Positions 33,103 to 40,740 of a stretch of DNA of 64,000 nt are shown here, one piece after another. The translations under genes were made by a program, and so were the position numbers. The DNA comes from Nocardioides sp. TRM66260-LWL (GTDB taxonomy: Bacteria; Actinomycetota; Actinomycetes; Propionibacteriales; Nocardioidaceae). Position 1 is the stretch's first letter; each line of letters opens with the position of its first letter. A model generated the notes under the pieces. It did not search any database. It had not been told where the DNA came from and saw nothing but the letters and a program-made list of their open reading frames with translations. The stretch spans positions 124,001 through 188,000 of the forward strand of contig NZ_JAIQZK010000003.1 of NCBI RefSeq assembly GCF_020075545.1. The letters run 5' to 3'.

Positions 33103-33750
33103 GTGATAGCCGTGCGCCCCGTGCGCGCCACCTTGGTGGACAACTACGAGCTGGCAGCTGCAGGCCTCCAGGCCGTGCTCCGGCCGTACGCGGGACGGCT
33201 GAACCTCGTCGATCTCGACACCGCGTTGCGCGACCCCGCCTCCCTCGACGTCATCCTCTACGAGCCGGTGCACCAGACGCCCGCGAGCCAGGAGGTCCTG
33301 CGTCGCCTGATCTCGGGCTCGCAGCGCCGTGCCGTCATCTACTCCTGGCGCGATCGCGCCGACGGCGCCGCGTACGGCTCGTTCGCCGGGCACCTCTCCA
33401 AGGCCCTGCCGGCCGAGGAGCTCGTCACCGCCGTCGAGGCCCTCGCCGCGGGCGAGCAGGTCATCAGCGTGCGGGTGCCCGTCGACAAGGGCCCGCTCAA
33501 GGCGGTGGCCGCCGCCGGCACCTCCGACTTCGATCTGACCCCGCGCGAGGCCGAGATCCTCTCGCTGGTCACGCAGGGCCTGACGAACGCCGAGATCGGC
33601 GGACGCCTCTACCTGTCGATCAACTCGGTGAAGACCTACATCCGCACGGCCTACCGCAAGATCGACGTCAGCCGTCGCGCGCAGGCGGTCGCGTGGGGCA
33701 TGGAGCACGGGCTCGCCCCGCTCTCCGACTCCGACGGCCAGGTGGGCTGA
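33103..33750 (+). CDS. LuxR/NarL-type regulator with degenerate receiver domain
   Basis: The 215-residue protein has the size and layout of a NarL-type response regulator. The C-terminal LuxR helix-turn-helix is intact (residues about 145-205: LTPREAEILSLVTQGLTNAEI, LSINSVKTYIRTAYRKI). The receiver is degenerate: the front acidic pair is reduced to VDNYE (D13), and the phosphoacceptor position reads ILYEP with E54 in place of Asp. The switch serine (S81) and lysine (K100) remain. Glu at this site often mimics phosphorylation, so it may be constitutively active or regulated without a kinase. No kinase is adjacent. Confidence 0.88.
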   Translation: MIAVRPVRATLVDNYELAAAGLQAVLRPYAGRLNLVDLDTALRDPASLDVILYEPVHQTPASQEVLRRLISGSQRRAVIYSWRDRADGAAYGSFAGHLSKALPAEELVTAVEALAAGEQVISVRVPVDKGPLKAVAAAGTSDFDLTPREAEILSLVTQGLTNAEIGGRLYLSINSVKTYIRTAYRKIDVSRRAQAVAWGMEHGLAPLSDSDGQVG

Positions 33751-33795
33751 GCCCGCTCCGCGGACGCCGCCTCCGTGCGGCCGCGACGCCCTCCC

Positions 33796-33801
33796 TACAC
33801 T
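33796..33801 (+). promoter_or_regulatory. -10 box of the thiamine transport operon
   Basis: TACACT, placing the transcript start near 33808, just before the riboswitch. Confidence 0.55.
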
Positions 33802-33812
33802 CGGGCACGACA

Positions 33813-33919
33813 GACAGGGGAGCCCCGCGCAGGGGCTGAGAGGTCGCTGGTCGGCGACGACCCTCCGAACCTGAGGCGCCGCACGGCGTCTGCACCGGCT
33901 CACACCGGCGAAGGGAGTC
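33813..33919 (+). promoter_or_regulatory. TPP riboswitch (THI element)
   Basis: The conserved blocks are present in order: GGGGAGCCC, GGGCTGAGAGG, ACCCTCCGAACCTGA, and the 3' strand ending CGAAGGGAGTC. The purine-rich 3' strand is also the ribosome binding site of thiB (AAGGGAG, 8 bases before its ATG). Thiamine pyrophosphate binding should therefore hide the site and block translation. The two variable stems (33843-33862 and 33876-33909 approximately) are GC-rich. Confidence 0.93.
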
Positions 33920-33924
33920 TCGCC

Positions 33925-35007
33925 ATGACTCGTGCCCGTCCCACCTCGCTCACGACCCTGGCCGCCGGCCTGCTCGCGCTCTCGGCCCTCGCGGGCTGCT
34001 CGCTGGGCGGTCCCGGCACCGAGGAGGCGTCCGGCTCCGACGGGGCGGCGCCGACGAAGGTCGTGCTCGTCACCCACGACTCCTTCAGCCTGCCGAAGGC
34101 GCTGATCGCGCAGTTCGAGAAGGACACCGGCTACGACCTGCAGGTGCGCTCCTCCGGCGACGCCGGCACGCTCACCAGCCAGCTGGTGCTCAACGCCGAC
34201 GACCCCGTCGCCGACGTCGCCTACGGCGTCGACAACACCTTCGGCAGCCGGGCCCTCCAGGCGCAGGTCTTCACGCCCGTCGACGTCACGGAGCCGGCCG
34301 GCGCCGCCGCGTACGACCTGCCGGGCGACGACGCGCACGCGCTGCGTCCGGTCGACCAGGGCAACGTCTGCGTCAACGTCGACGACACCTGGTTCGCGGC
34401 CAAGGGCCTGACGCCCCCGCGCACCTTCGACGACCTGCTGGACCCGCGGTACCGGGGTCTGCTGGTCACCCCCGGCGCCACCACCAGCTCGCCCGGCCTG
34501 GCGTTCCTGCTCGCCACGATCGCCCGGTACGGCGAGGACGGCTGGCAGGACTACTGGCGGCGACTGCTGGCCAACGGCACCAAGGTCGTGAGCGGCTGGT
34601 CGGACGCCTACGAGGTCGACTTCACCCAGGGCGGCGGCAAGGGTCGGCGTCCGATCGTCGTCTCCTACGACTCCTCGCCGGCGTTCACCGTCGACGGCAA
34701 GGGCGGCACGACGACCTCGGCGCTGCTCGACACCTGCTTCCAGCAGGTCGAGTACGTCGGCGCCCTGCGAGGCGCCGCCAACGAGGCGGGCGCGAAGGCG
34801 GTCGTCGCCTGGCTGCAGAGCCCGGAGGTGCAGGCGGCGCTCCCGGAGTCGATGTACGTCTTCCCGGTGGCCGAGGGCACCGCGCTCCCGAAGGACTGGG
34901 CGCGGTTCGCCAAGCAGCCGGCGTCCCCGGCGTCGGTCGCGCCGGAGCGGATCGCCGAGCAGCGCGACACGTGGCTGCGCCAGTGGAGCGACCTGGTCGG
35001 GAGCTGA
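33925..35007 (+). CDS. thiB: Thiamine ABC transporter substrate-binding lipoprotein
   Basis: A 360-residue periplasmic-type binding protein anchored as a lipoprotein (lipobox LAGC, C25). Matches to the ThiB/TbpA family include VVLVTHDSFSLPKALIAQFEK split over residues 47-67, VAYGVDNTF, GNVCVNVDDTWF, SSPGLAFLLATIARYGEDGW and MYVFPVAEG. It captures thiamine or its phosphates for ThiP/ThiQ. The TPP riboswitch directly upstream confirms the substrate class. Confidence 0.93.
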   Translation: MTRARPTSLTTLAAGLLALSALAGCSLGGPGTEEASGSDGAAPTKVVLVTHDSFSLPKALIAQFEKDTGYDLQVRSSGDAGTLTSQLVLNADDPVADVAYGVDNTFGSRALQAQVFTPVDVTEPAGAAAYDLPGDDAHALRPVDQGNVCVNVDDTWFAAKGLTPPRTFDDLLDPRYRGLLVTPGATTSSPGLAFLLATIARYGEDGWQDYWRRLLANGTKVVSGWSDAYEVDFTQGGGKGRRPIVVSYDSSPAFTVDGKGGTTTSALLDTCFQQVEYVGALRGAANEAGAKAVVAWLQSPEVQAALPESMYVFPVAEGTALPKDWARFAKQPASPASVAPERIAEQRDTWLRQWSDLVGS

Positions 35008-35008
35008 G

Positions 35009-36664
35009 GTGCGCCGGGCGTCGTCGCTGCGCGGGCTGCCGGGGCTCCTGGCCCTGGCGGTGCTGCCGACGGCGGTGCTCGTCGTGCTCTTCGTCGTGCC
35101 GGTGGCCGGGATGCTCGGCCGCGGCGTGGTCGTCGACGGGCGTCCCGACCTCGGGGGCGTGCTGGAGGTGCTGGGCCGTCCGCGCGTGCACCGCGTGCTG
35201 TGGTTCACCGTGTGGTCCTCGGGCCTCGCGACGATCGTCGCCGTGCTCCTGGGCGTGCCCGCCGCGTTCGTCGCCCACCGGCTGCGGTTCCCGGGGCGCT
35301 CGCTCGTGCGGCTGCTGCTGCTCGTGCCCTTCGTGCTGCCGACCGTGGTGGTCGGCGTCGCCTTCCGGCAGCTCGTCGGCGAGGGCGGTCCGCTGGGCGG
35401 GCTGGGGCTCGACGGCTCGGCCGCCGCGATCGTCGCCGGCCTCGTGTTCTTCAACGTCTCGGTGGTCGTCCGCGGCGTCGGCGCCGCCTGGGCCGGGCTC
35501 GACCCGCGGCCCGCGCAGGCCGCGGCGGCCCTCGGCGCGTCGCCCCGGCAGGTGCTGACCACCGTGACCCTGCCAGCGCTGCGTCCGGCGATCGTGTCGT
35601 CGGCGAGCGTCGTCTTCCTCTTCTGCGCGACCGCCTTCGGCATCGTGCTGACGCTGGGCGGCCTGCGCTACTCCTCGGTCGAGACCGAGATCTACCTGCT
35701 CACCACGCAGCTGCTCGACCTGCGCGCGGCCGCGGCGCTCTCGCTGCTGCAGATCGCCTCGGTGGTGGCGCTGCTGCTCGTGGCGGCCCGGGCGCGGCCC
35801 GCCGACGCCACCGGCCGCGGCTCCGACGCCCCCCGGCTGCGGCCGCGCCGGATCGTCGCGGCCGACGTCCCGGCGCTGGTCGTCACGGCTGCGGTGCTGA
35901 CGCTGGTCGTCGCGCCGCTGGCGATGCTGGTGATCGGCTCGCTGCGCGTCGACGGCGCGTGGTCCCTCGCCGCCTACCGCGCGCTCGACACGACCGGGGG
36001 CGGCAACGCCCTCGTCGTCCCGGTCACCACGGCCGTCCAGATCTCGCTGCGCACCGCCGTCGACGCCACGTGGATGGCGCTGCTCCTCGGCCTGCTGGTC
36101 TCGGTGGCCGTGACCCGCCGCTCCCGCGGGCGGGCCGAGCGGCGCGTCCGGACGGTGCTCGACGGGCTGTTCATGCTCCCGCTCGGCGTCTCGGCGGTCA
36201 CCCTCGGCTTCGGCCTGCTGATCACGCTGAGCCGGCCGCCGCTCGACCTGCGCGACTCCCCGCTGCTGGTGCCGCTGGCGCAGGCGCTGGTCGCCCTCCC
36301 GCTGGTGGTGCGCACGCTCGCGCCGCTGCTCGGCGGCATCGACGACCGGCAGCGGCAGGCCGCGGCGTCGATGGGGGCCGACCCCGTCCGCGCCTGGCTG
36401 AGCGTCGAGCTGCCCGTGATCGCGCGGCCGCTCCTGGCGGTGGCGGGCCTCGCCTTCGCCGTGTCCCTGGGGGAGTTCGGGGCGACGTCGTTCCTCGCCC
36501 GCGACGCCCGGCCGACCCTGCCGGTGGTGATCGTCCGGCTGCTCGGCCGCCCGGGCGGCCTGAACTACGAGATGGCGCTGGCCGCGTCCGTGGTGCTGGC
36601 CGCGACCACCGCGCTGGTGATGCTCGCGATCGAGCGGCTCCGGGTGCCGGCGGGGGTGCTCTGA
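35009..36664 (+). CDS. thiP: Thiamine ABC transporter permease
   Basis: A 551-residue fused permease with two BPD_transp_1 halves (about residues 55-260 and 320-545) and twelve or so membrane helices. Each half has an EAA-like loop contacting the ATPase: AAAALGASPRQVLTTVTLP and AAASMGADPVRAWLSVELP. The GTG start is 2 bases after the thiB stop and the stop overlaps thiQ (TGATG). Fused permeases of this type are shared by ThiP and ferric-iron transporters; the riboswitch favours thiamine. Confidence 0.92.
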   Translation: MRRASSLRGLPGLLALAVLPTAVLVVLFVVPVAGMLGRGVVVDGRPDLGGVLEVLGRPRVHRVLWFTVWSSGLATIVAVLLGVPAAFVAHRLRFPGRSLVRLLLLVPFVLPTVVVGVAFRQLVGEGGPLGGLGLDGSAAAIVAGLVFFNVSVVVRGVGAAWAGLDPRPAQAAAALGASPRQVLTTVTLPALRPAIVSSASVVFLFCATAFGIVLTLGGLRYSSVETEIYLLTTQLLDLRAAAALSLLQIASVVALLLVAARARPADATGRGSDAPRLRPRRIVAADVPALVVTAAVLTLVVAPLAMLVIGSLRVDGAWSLAAYRALDTTGGGNALVVPVTTAVQISLRTAVDATWMALLLGLLVSVAVTRRSRGRAERRVRTVLDGLFMLPLGVSAVTLGFGLLITLSRPPLDLRDSPLLVPLAQALVALPLVVRTLAPLLGGIDDRQRQAAASMGADPVRAWLSVELPVIARPLLAVAGLAFAVSLGEFGATSFLARDARPTLPVVIVRLLGRPGGLNYEMALAASVVLAATTALVMLAIERLRVPAGVL

Positions 36665-37686
36665 TGCTCCGGCTCGAGGGGCTGGAGGTCGCCTACGACG
36701 GCGTCCCGGCGGTGCGCGGCGTCGACCTCGACGTGCCCGACGGCGAGGTGCTCGCGGTGCTCGGCCCGTCCGGCTGCGGCAAGTCGACGCTGCTGCGCGC
36801 CGTGGCCGGGCTCGAGGCGGCCGCCGGGCGGGTGCGCTGGGACGGCACGGACCTCTCCCGCGTGCCGACCCACCGCCGGGGCTTCGCGCTGATGTTCCAG
36901 GACGGCCAGCTCTTCGGGCACCTGAGCGTGGCCCGCAACGTCGGCTACCCGCTGCGGCTGCGGCGTCGTCCGCGCGCCGAGATCGCGGCGCGGGTCGCCG
37001 AGCTGCTGGCGCTCGTCGGCCTCGACGGCTTCGAGGACCGCCTGCCCGGCTCGCTCTCCGGCGGCGAGCGGCAGCGGGTGGCGCTGGCCCGGGCGCTCGC
37101 GGTGCGGCCCCGGCTGCTGCTGCTGGACGAGCCGCTCTCGGCGCTCGACGCCGGCCTCCGGCTGCGCCTGGCCGGCGACCTCCGCCGCATCCTGACGGAG
37201 TCGGGCACGACGGCCCTGCTCGTCACCCACGACCACGAGGAGGCCTTCGCGGTGGCCGACCGCCTCGCGGTGATGCGCGACGGCGCCGTCGTCCAGCAGG
37301 GCCCGATCGACGCCGTGTGGCGAGGGCCGGTGGACGCCGCCACGGCGCTGTTCCTCGGCTACGCCCGGGTGCTCGAGGGCTCCGCGGCCCGGGCCGCCGG
37401 TGAGCTGGCCGGGCTCGAGCCCGGGCCCGGCGGCCTCGCCCTGCGTCGCTCGGCGCTGCGGGTGATCCCCGACGTCGACGGCTCGCCCCGGCTCACGGCC
37501 CGGGTGCTGGGCGTGCGGCCGACCCCGGAGCAGGTGCGGCTGCGCGTCGTGCCCGACCCGGGCTCCCCGCTGGCCGGTGCCGGCGTGGCCGAGCTCGACG
37601 CCGTGGCGCCGCGCACGGCCGAGCCCGCGGTCGGCGATCGCGTCACGCTGCTCCTCGACGCGGGCCGGACCGCGCCGGTCGGCTGA
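36664..37686 (+). CDS. thiQ: Thiamine ABC transporter ATPase
   Basis: The 340-residue ATPase has Walker A GPSGCGKST (34-42), Q-loop FQDGQLF, signature LSGGERQRVALARAL, Walker B LLLLDEPLSALD and the switch histidine in LLVTHDHEEA. It is about 100 residues longer than E. coli ThiQ because of a C-terminal regulatory/TOBE-like domain (about 240-340), as in other actinobacterial importers. It completes a thiBPQ operon. Confidence 0.92.
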   Translation: MLRLEGLEVAYDGVPAVRGVDLDVPDGEVLAVLGPSGCGKSTLLRAVAGLEAAAGRVRWDGTDLSRVPTHRRGFALMFQDGQLFGHLSVARNVGYPLRLRRRPRAEIAARVAELLALVGLDGFEDRLPGSLSGGERQRVALARALAVRPRLLLLDEPLSALDAGLRLRLAGDLRRILTESGTTALLVTHDHEEAFAVADRLAVMRDGAVVQQGPIDAVWRGPVDAATALFLGYARVLEGSAARAAGELAGLEPGPGGLALRRSALRVIPDVDGSPRLTARVLGVRPTPEQVRLRVVPDPGSPLAGAGVAELDAVAPRTAEPAVGDRVTLLLDAGRTAPVG

Positions 37687-37805
37687 GCCCGATCGTCCCA
37701 GCATGTGGGACGGCGCTGTCGGTCTCCCCGGACCCGCGCCGGATGCGTCGCGACAGGTGGTCCGAGCCGCCGCGACCGGTCGTCCTCGCAGGTGGTCGCG
37801 GAACG

Positions 37806-37842
37806 ACACGCGTGTCATTCCTGCGAATTACACGGATGTCAT
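37806..37842. repeat. Two direct copies of ACACGnnTGTCAT
   Basis: ACACGCGTGTCAT (37806-37818) and ACACGGATGTCAT (37830-37842) match at 11 of 13 bases and are 24 bp apart. The first lies in a perfect 12-bp palindrome (37805-37816). They sit in the 280-base gap upstream of the NlpC/P60 gene and could be paired operator sites. Confidence 0.5.
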
Positions 37843-37896
37843 CGTCAAGCCGACACGCCGATCGCCGAACGGATTTCTGGTGAAGATGTTTCTGGT

Positions 37897-37911
37897 GTGA
37901 CGAAAGTTGTC
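37897..37911. promoter_or_regulatory. GTGACG-3-GTTGTC repeat (possible MtrA box)
   Basis: Two related hexamers separated by AAA, directly before the -10 box of the NlpC/P60 gene. Same 9-bp period as at 374-420 and 24726-24740; the second hexamer is degenerate. Confidence 0.35.
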
Positions 37912-37917
37912 TAGCGT
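37912..37917 (+). promoter_or_regulatory. -10 box of the NlpC/P60 gene
   Basis: TAGCGT, 49 bases upstream of the ATG at 37967, giving a leader of about 43 bases with GGAG six bases before the start. Confidence 0.5.
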
Positions 37918-37966
37918 GACGATCCGGATCGCCGCGGGGGCGTTCCTGCAGCGAGCGGAGACCAGG

Positions 37967-39292
37967 ATGACCGGGACGACGGGAGCGCGGCGGCGCACGA
38001 GCGCCCTGCTGGCGGGACTGTCGATCGCCGCCCTGGCCTGCGGGGGCACCACCGCCGTCGCGGCCGACCACCACCGGACGCCGACCCGCCACGAGGTGCG
38101 CCACGCGGAGTGGGCCGCGCGCCACCAGGCTCGGGACGTCGCCGCCGTCGAGGCGGATCTCGACGCCGCCGAGGCACGCCTGCACCGCGCCGCGGACGCC
38201 GCCGGAGCCGCGGCCGAGGCCTACAACGGCGCCCGCTACCGCCTCCAGCTCGTCCAGGCCCGGGCCGCCCGCACCGCGGCCGACGCGCGGGCCGCCCGCC
38301 GCGCGCTGAGCGCGATGCGCAACGGCGTGGTCCGCAGCGTCACCTCCGCCTACGAGCAGTCCCCGACCCTCGAGGCGATGGCGGCCGTCACCGATGCCCG
38401 CGGCATCGACGGCGTGCTCGACTCGATGGCCACCATGGCCAACGCCCAGGAGGCGCTCGGCCAGCGCTACGGCGACTTCCAGGCGGCTCGGGCGTCGGCC
38501 GATCGCGCCGCGGCCCGCGCGGAGCAGGCCCGCGCCGAGCAGGCCGACGCCACCGCCGCGGCCGCTGCCGCGCGGGAGCAGGCCGCCCGCGCCGCCGAGG
38601 CCGCGCAGGCCGAGGCCACGAGCGTCGCGCGCCGGCGCACCGCGCTGGTCGCCGAGCTCGCCCGGCTCCAGGGCATCAGCACCCGCCTGGCCGAGCGCCG
38701 CCAGGCCGGCCTCGAGGAGGCCCGCCGCCGGGCCGCCGAGGAGCGGGCCCGCCGCGAGGCCCTCCGGCAGGCGCAGATCCGGGCCCAGCAGGAGGCCCAG
38801 CAGCAGGCTCAGCAGGAGGCCCAGCAGCAGGCCCAGCAGCAGCAGGAGCAGCAGCAGGACGCGGGCGGCTCGGGCTCGTCCGGCTCGGGGTCGTCCGGCC
38901 AGCCCTCGCCCCAGGTGCCGCCGAGCACGGGCGACGTCTCGGCGGTGCTCGGCTTCGCGCGGGCCCAGATCGGCGAGCCGTACGTCTGGGGATCTGCCGG
39001 GCCGGGCTCGTGGGACTGCTCGGGCCTGACGATGATGGCGTGGCGGCAGGGCGGTCGCTCGCTGCCGCACTACAGCGTCGCCCAGTACGAGCAGTCGACG
39101 CCGATCTCGCTCTCCGAGCTCCGTCCGGGAGACCTGGTGTTCTGGTCGTCCACCTCGAGCCCGTCGGGCATCCACCACGTCGCGCTGTACGCCGGCAACG
39201 GCATGATCATCCAGGCGCCGCGCACCGGGCGCGACGTCGACGAGGAGTCGATGTACGCCTGGGAGCCGCCGACCTTCTTCGCCCGTCCCTGA
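37967..39292 (+). CDS. Secreted NlpC/P60 peptidoglycan endopeptidase with coiled-coil region (RipA-like)
   Basis: The 441-residue protein has a signal peptide (RRRTSALLAGLSIAALACGG), then a long alanine-rich coiled coil (about residues 50-300) ending in a Gln-rich repeat, a Gly/Ser/Pro linker, and a C-terminal NlpC/P60 domain from about 325. The catalytic cysteine is in SWDCSGLTMMAW and the histidine in IHHVALYAGNGMII. It should cut stem peptides in the wall, as RipA does in cell separation. I use the ATG at 37967 because GGAG is 6 bases away and the signal peptide starts there; a GTG at 37907 would add 20 residues and overlap the -10 box. Confidence 0.92.
   Translation: MTGTTGARRRTSALLAGLSIAALACGGTTAVAADHHRTPTRHEVRHAEWAARHQARDVAAVEADLDAAEARLHRAADAAGAAAEAYNGARYRLQLVQARAARTAADARAARRALSAMRNGVVRSVTSAYEQSPTLEAMAAVTDARGIDGVLDSMATMANAQEALGQRYGDFQAARASADRAAARAEQARAEQADATAAAAAAREQAARAAEAAQAEATSVARRRTALVAELARLQGISTRLAERRQAGLEEARRRAAEERARREALRQAQIRAQQEAQQQAQQEAQQQAQQQQEQQQDAGGSGSSGSGSSGQPSPQVPPSTGDVSAVLGFARAQIGEPYVWGSAGPGSWDCSGLTMMAWRQGGRSLPHYSVAQYEQSTPISLSELRPGDLVFWSSTSSPSGIHHVALYAGNGMIIQAPRTGRDVDEESMYAWEPPTFFARP
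38783..38857 (+). repeat. 24-base coding repeat (Gln/Ala-rich)
   Basis: Two near-identical 24-base units (38783-38806 and 38807-38830, one base different) and a third, diverged unit encode AQQEAQQQ repeats at the end of the coiled coil of the NlpC/P60 protein. Likely to vary in copy number between strains. Confidence 0.7.
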
Positions 39293-39347
39293 GCCGGTCG
39301 CAGACCCGGTAGCGGGCCGACGCCGTCGTCCCTCACGCGGGCACCCG

Positions 39348-39353
39348 TAGCGT
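39348..39353 (+). promoter_or_regulatory. -10 box of the methyltransferase gene (leaderless)
   Basis: TAGCGT, six bases (GGGGGC), GTG at 39360. Confidence 0.6.
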
Positions 39354-39359
39354 GGGGGC

Positions 39360-40052
39360 GTGAGGATCGACGTCGCGTCCCTGGCCGGTCGTCTGCCCCG
39401 CGTGTGGGGCACCTGGGGCGAGGACCCCCTGTGGGGCACCGTCTACGACTGGACCGTCGAGCACCCGCACGTCGGGGGCCTGGTCTGGTTCGCCGGCACC
39501 CAGTCCGACCTGCGCCGGCTGCATCGCGCGGCCGACGTGATCGCCGCGGTGCCCGACGGCGGCCGGGTGCTCGACGTCCCGTGCGGCGGTGGCGTCGCCC
39601 TGCGCGGGCTGCGGCCCGACCAGGACCTCTCCTACGTCGCGGCCGACCTGGACCCGCGCATGCTCGAGCGCACGGCGGCGTCCGCGCGGCGCCGGGGGCT
39701 GGGCCACCTGGTGCGCACCGAGCGCGCCGACGTCACCGACCTGCCCTTCGAGGACGACTCCTTCGACCTCGTGCTCAGCCTGACCGGCCTGCACTGCTTC
39801 CCCGACCCGCAGCGCGCCGTCGAGGAGATGGCCCGGGTGCTCCGCCCCGGCGGCGGGGTCGTCGGCAGCGCGGTGCTCGAGGACGCCGGGCTCCGGTTCG
39901 CCGGCCTGCGGGCCGCCGGCCGGCTCTCCGGGCTGATCGGCCCCGGCTGCACGAGCGGCGAGGTGCGCACCTGGTTCGCCCGCGGCGGCGTCGACGTCGA
40001 GGTCGAGCTCAGCGGCGCCTTCGGCTACTTCGGCGGCGAGAAGGTCGGCTGA
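39360..40052 (+). CDS. Class I SAM-dependent methyltransferase
   Basis: The 230-residue protein has motif I VLDVPCGGGVALRGL (residues 71-85), an acidic end of strand 2 (VAADLDPRMLERT), motif II/III ADVTDLPFEDDSFDLVLS and the post-core EEMARVLRPGGGVVGSAV. This is the UbiE/Methyltransf_11 type. The cysteine in the usual DxGCGxG is kept but shifted to DVPCGGG. The substrate is unknown. It is a single-gene unit with its own leaderless promoter and a terminator. Confidence 0.85.
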   Translation: MRIDVASLAGRLPRVWGTWGEDPLWGTVYDWTVEHPHVGGLVWFAGTQSDLRRLHRAADVIAAVPDGGRVLDVPCGGGVALRGLRPDQDLSYVAADLDPRMLERTAASARRRGLGHLVRTERADVTDLPFEDDSFDLVLSLTGLHCFPDPQRAVEEMARVLRPGGGVVGSAVLEDAGLRFAGLRAAGRLSGLIGPGCTSGEVRTWFARGGVDVEVELSGAFGYFGGEKVG

Positions 40053-40075
40053 GGCCCGCGTCCCTCCCGACGCGA

Positions 40076-40109
40076 CGAGCCCCCCGGACCGTGCGGTCCG
40101 GGGGGCTCG
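40076..40109. terminator. Bidirectional hairpin terminator
   Basis: A perfect 15-bp stem (CGAGCCCCCCGGACC / GGTCCGGGGGGCTCG) with the loop GTGC between the convergent methyltransferase and ppa genes. Confidence 0.85.
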
Positions 40110-40130
40110 GGCGACGTTGCGGGCGTCCGG

Positions 40131-40622
40131 TCAGTGGCCGGACTCCTTGAACCGCGCGAACGAGGCGTGCACCTCGGCCTCGGCCTCCGTGCGGCCGACC
40201 CACTCGGCGCCCTCGACCGACTTACCGGGCTCGAGGTCCTTGTAGACCTCGAAGAAGTGCTGGATCTCCAGGCGGTCGAACTTCGACACGTGGGAGATGT
40301 CGCGCAGGTGCTCCAGGCGCGGGTCGGACGACGGCACGCACAGCACCTTGTCGTCGCCGCCGGCCTCGTCGGTCATGCGGAACATGCCGATGGCGCGGCA
40401 CTTGATCAGGCAGCCGGGGAAGGTCGGCTCCTGCAGGATGACGAGCGCGTCGAGCGGGTCGCCGTCCTGGCCGAGGGTGTCCTCGATGAAGCCGTAGTCG
40501 GCCGGGTACTGCGTCGAGGTGAAGAGGGTGCGGTCGAGACGGATCCGGCCGGACTCGTGGTCGACCTCGTACTTGTTGCGCTGACCCTTCGGGATCTCCA
40601 CGAGCACGTCGAACTCCAGCAC
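40131..40622 (-). CDS. ppa: Inorganic pyrophosphatase
   Basis: Splits pyrophosphate to drive biosynthetic reactions in the cytosol. The 163-residue family I enzyme has [13 protein letters not shown] (residues 9-21), [24 protein letters not shown] (split across 39-62, with the metal-binding DGDPLD) and the late segment [21 protein letters not shown]. The GTG start is preceded by GGAGG with a 5-base spacer. Confidence 0.95.
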   Translation of the reverse strand: MLEFDVLVEIPKGQRNKYEVDHESGRIRLDRTLFTSTQYPADYGFIEDTLGQDGDPLDALVILQEPTFPGCLIKCRAIGMFRMTDEAGGDDKVLCVPSSDPRLEHLRDISHVSKFDRLEIQHFFEVYKDLEPGKSVEGAEWVGRTEAEAEVHASFARFKESGH

Positions 40623-40706
40623 TGCTTCCTCCGGTGGTGGCGGGCCCGTGGGTGCGGGCCGGGCGAGATCGGGTGACCCGGGGTGGGTCGTCGGGCCATC
40701 CTCCCG

Positions 40707-40712
40707 CACAAT
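40707..40712 (+). promoter_or_regulatory. -10 box of dacB
   Basis: CACAAT, placing the transcript start near 40719 and leaving a short leader with GGGAGG before the ATG at 40741. Confidence 0.4.
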
Positions 40713-40740
40713 GTGCGACGACGCCGCAGCGGGAGGTGGG

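Noticed and set aside
32817..33143. A 108-codon minus-strand frame in the gap before the LuxR-type gene
   Set aside because: No promoter or ribosome binding site, low-complexity translation, and it would run across the hairpin and the LuxR promoter.
33925..37686. Reading the ABC operon as a ferric-iron (Fbp) transporter
   Set aside because: The fused permease and long ATPase would fit, but the TPP riboswitch and ThiB-type motifs decide for thiamine.
38783..38857. Repeat array as a possible CRISPR
   Set aside because: The units are contiguous, in frame and coding; there are no spacers.
37643..39439. A minus-strand frame with a striking run of Leu/Gly
   Set aside because: The leucine run is the antisense reading of the Gln-rich (CAG) coding repeat in the NlpC/P60 gene.
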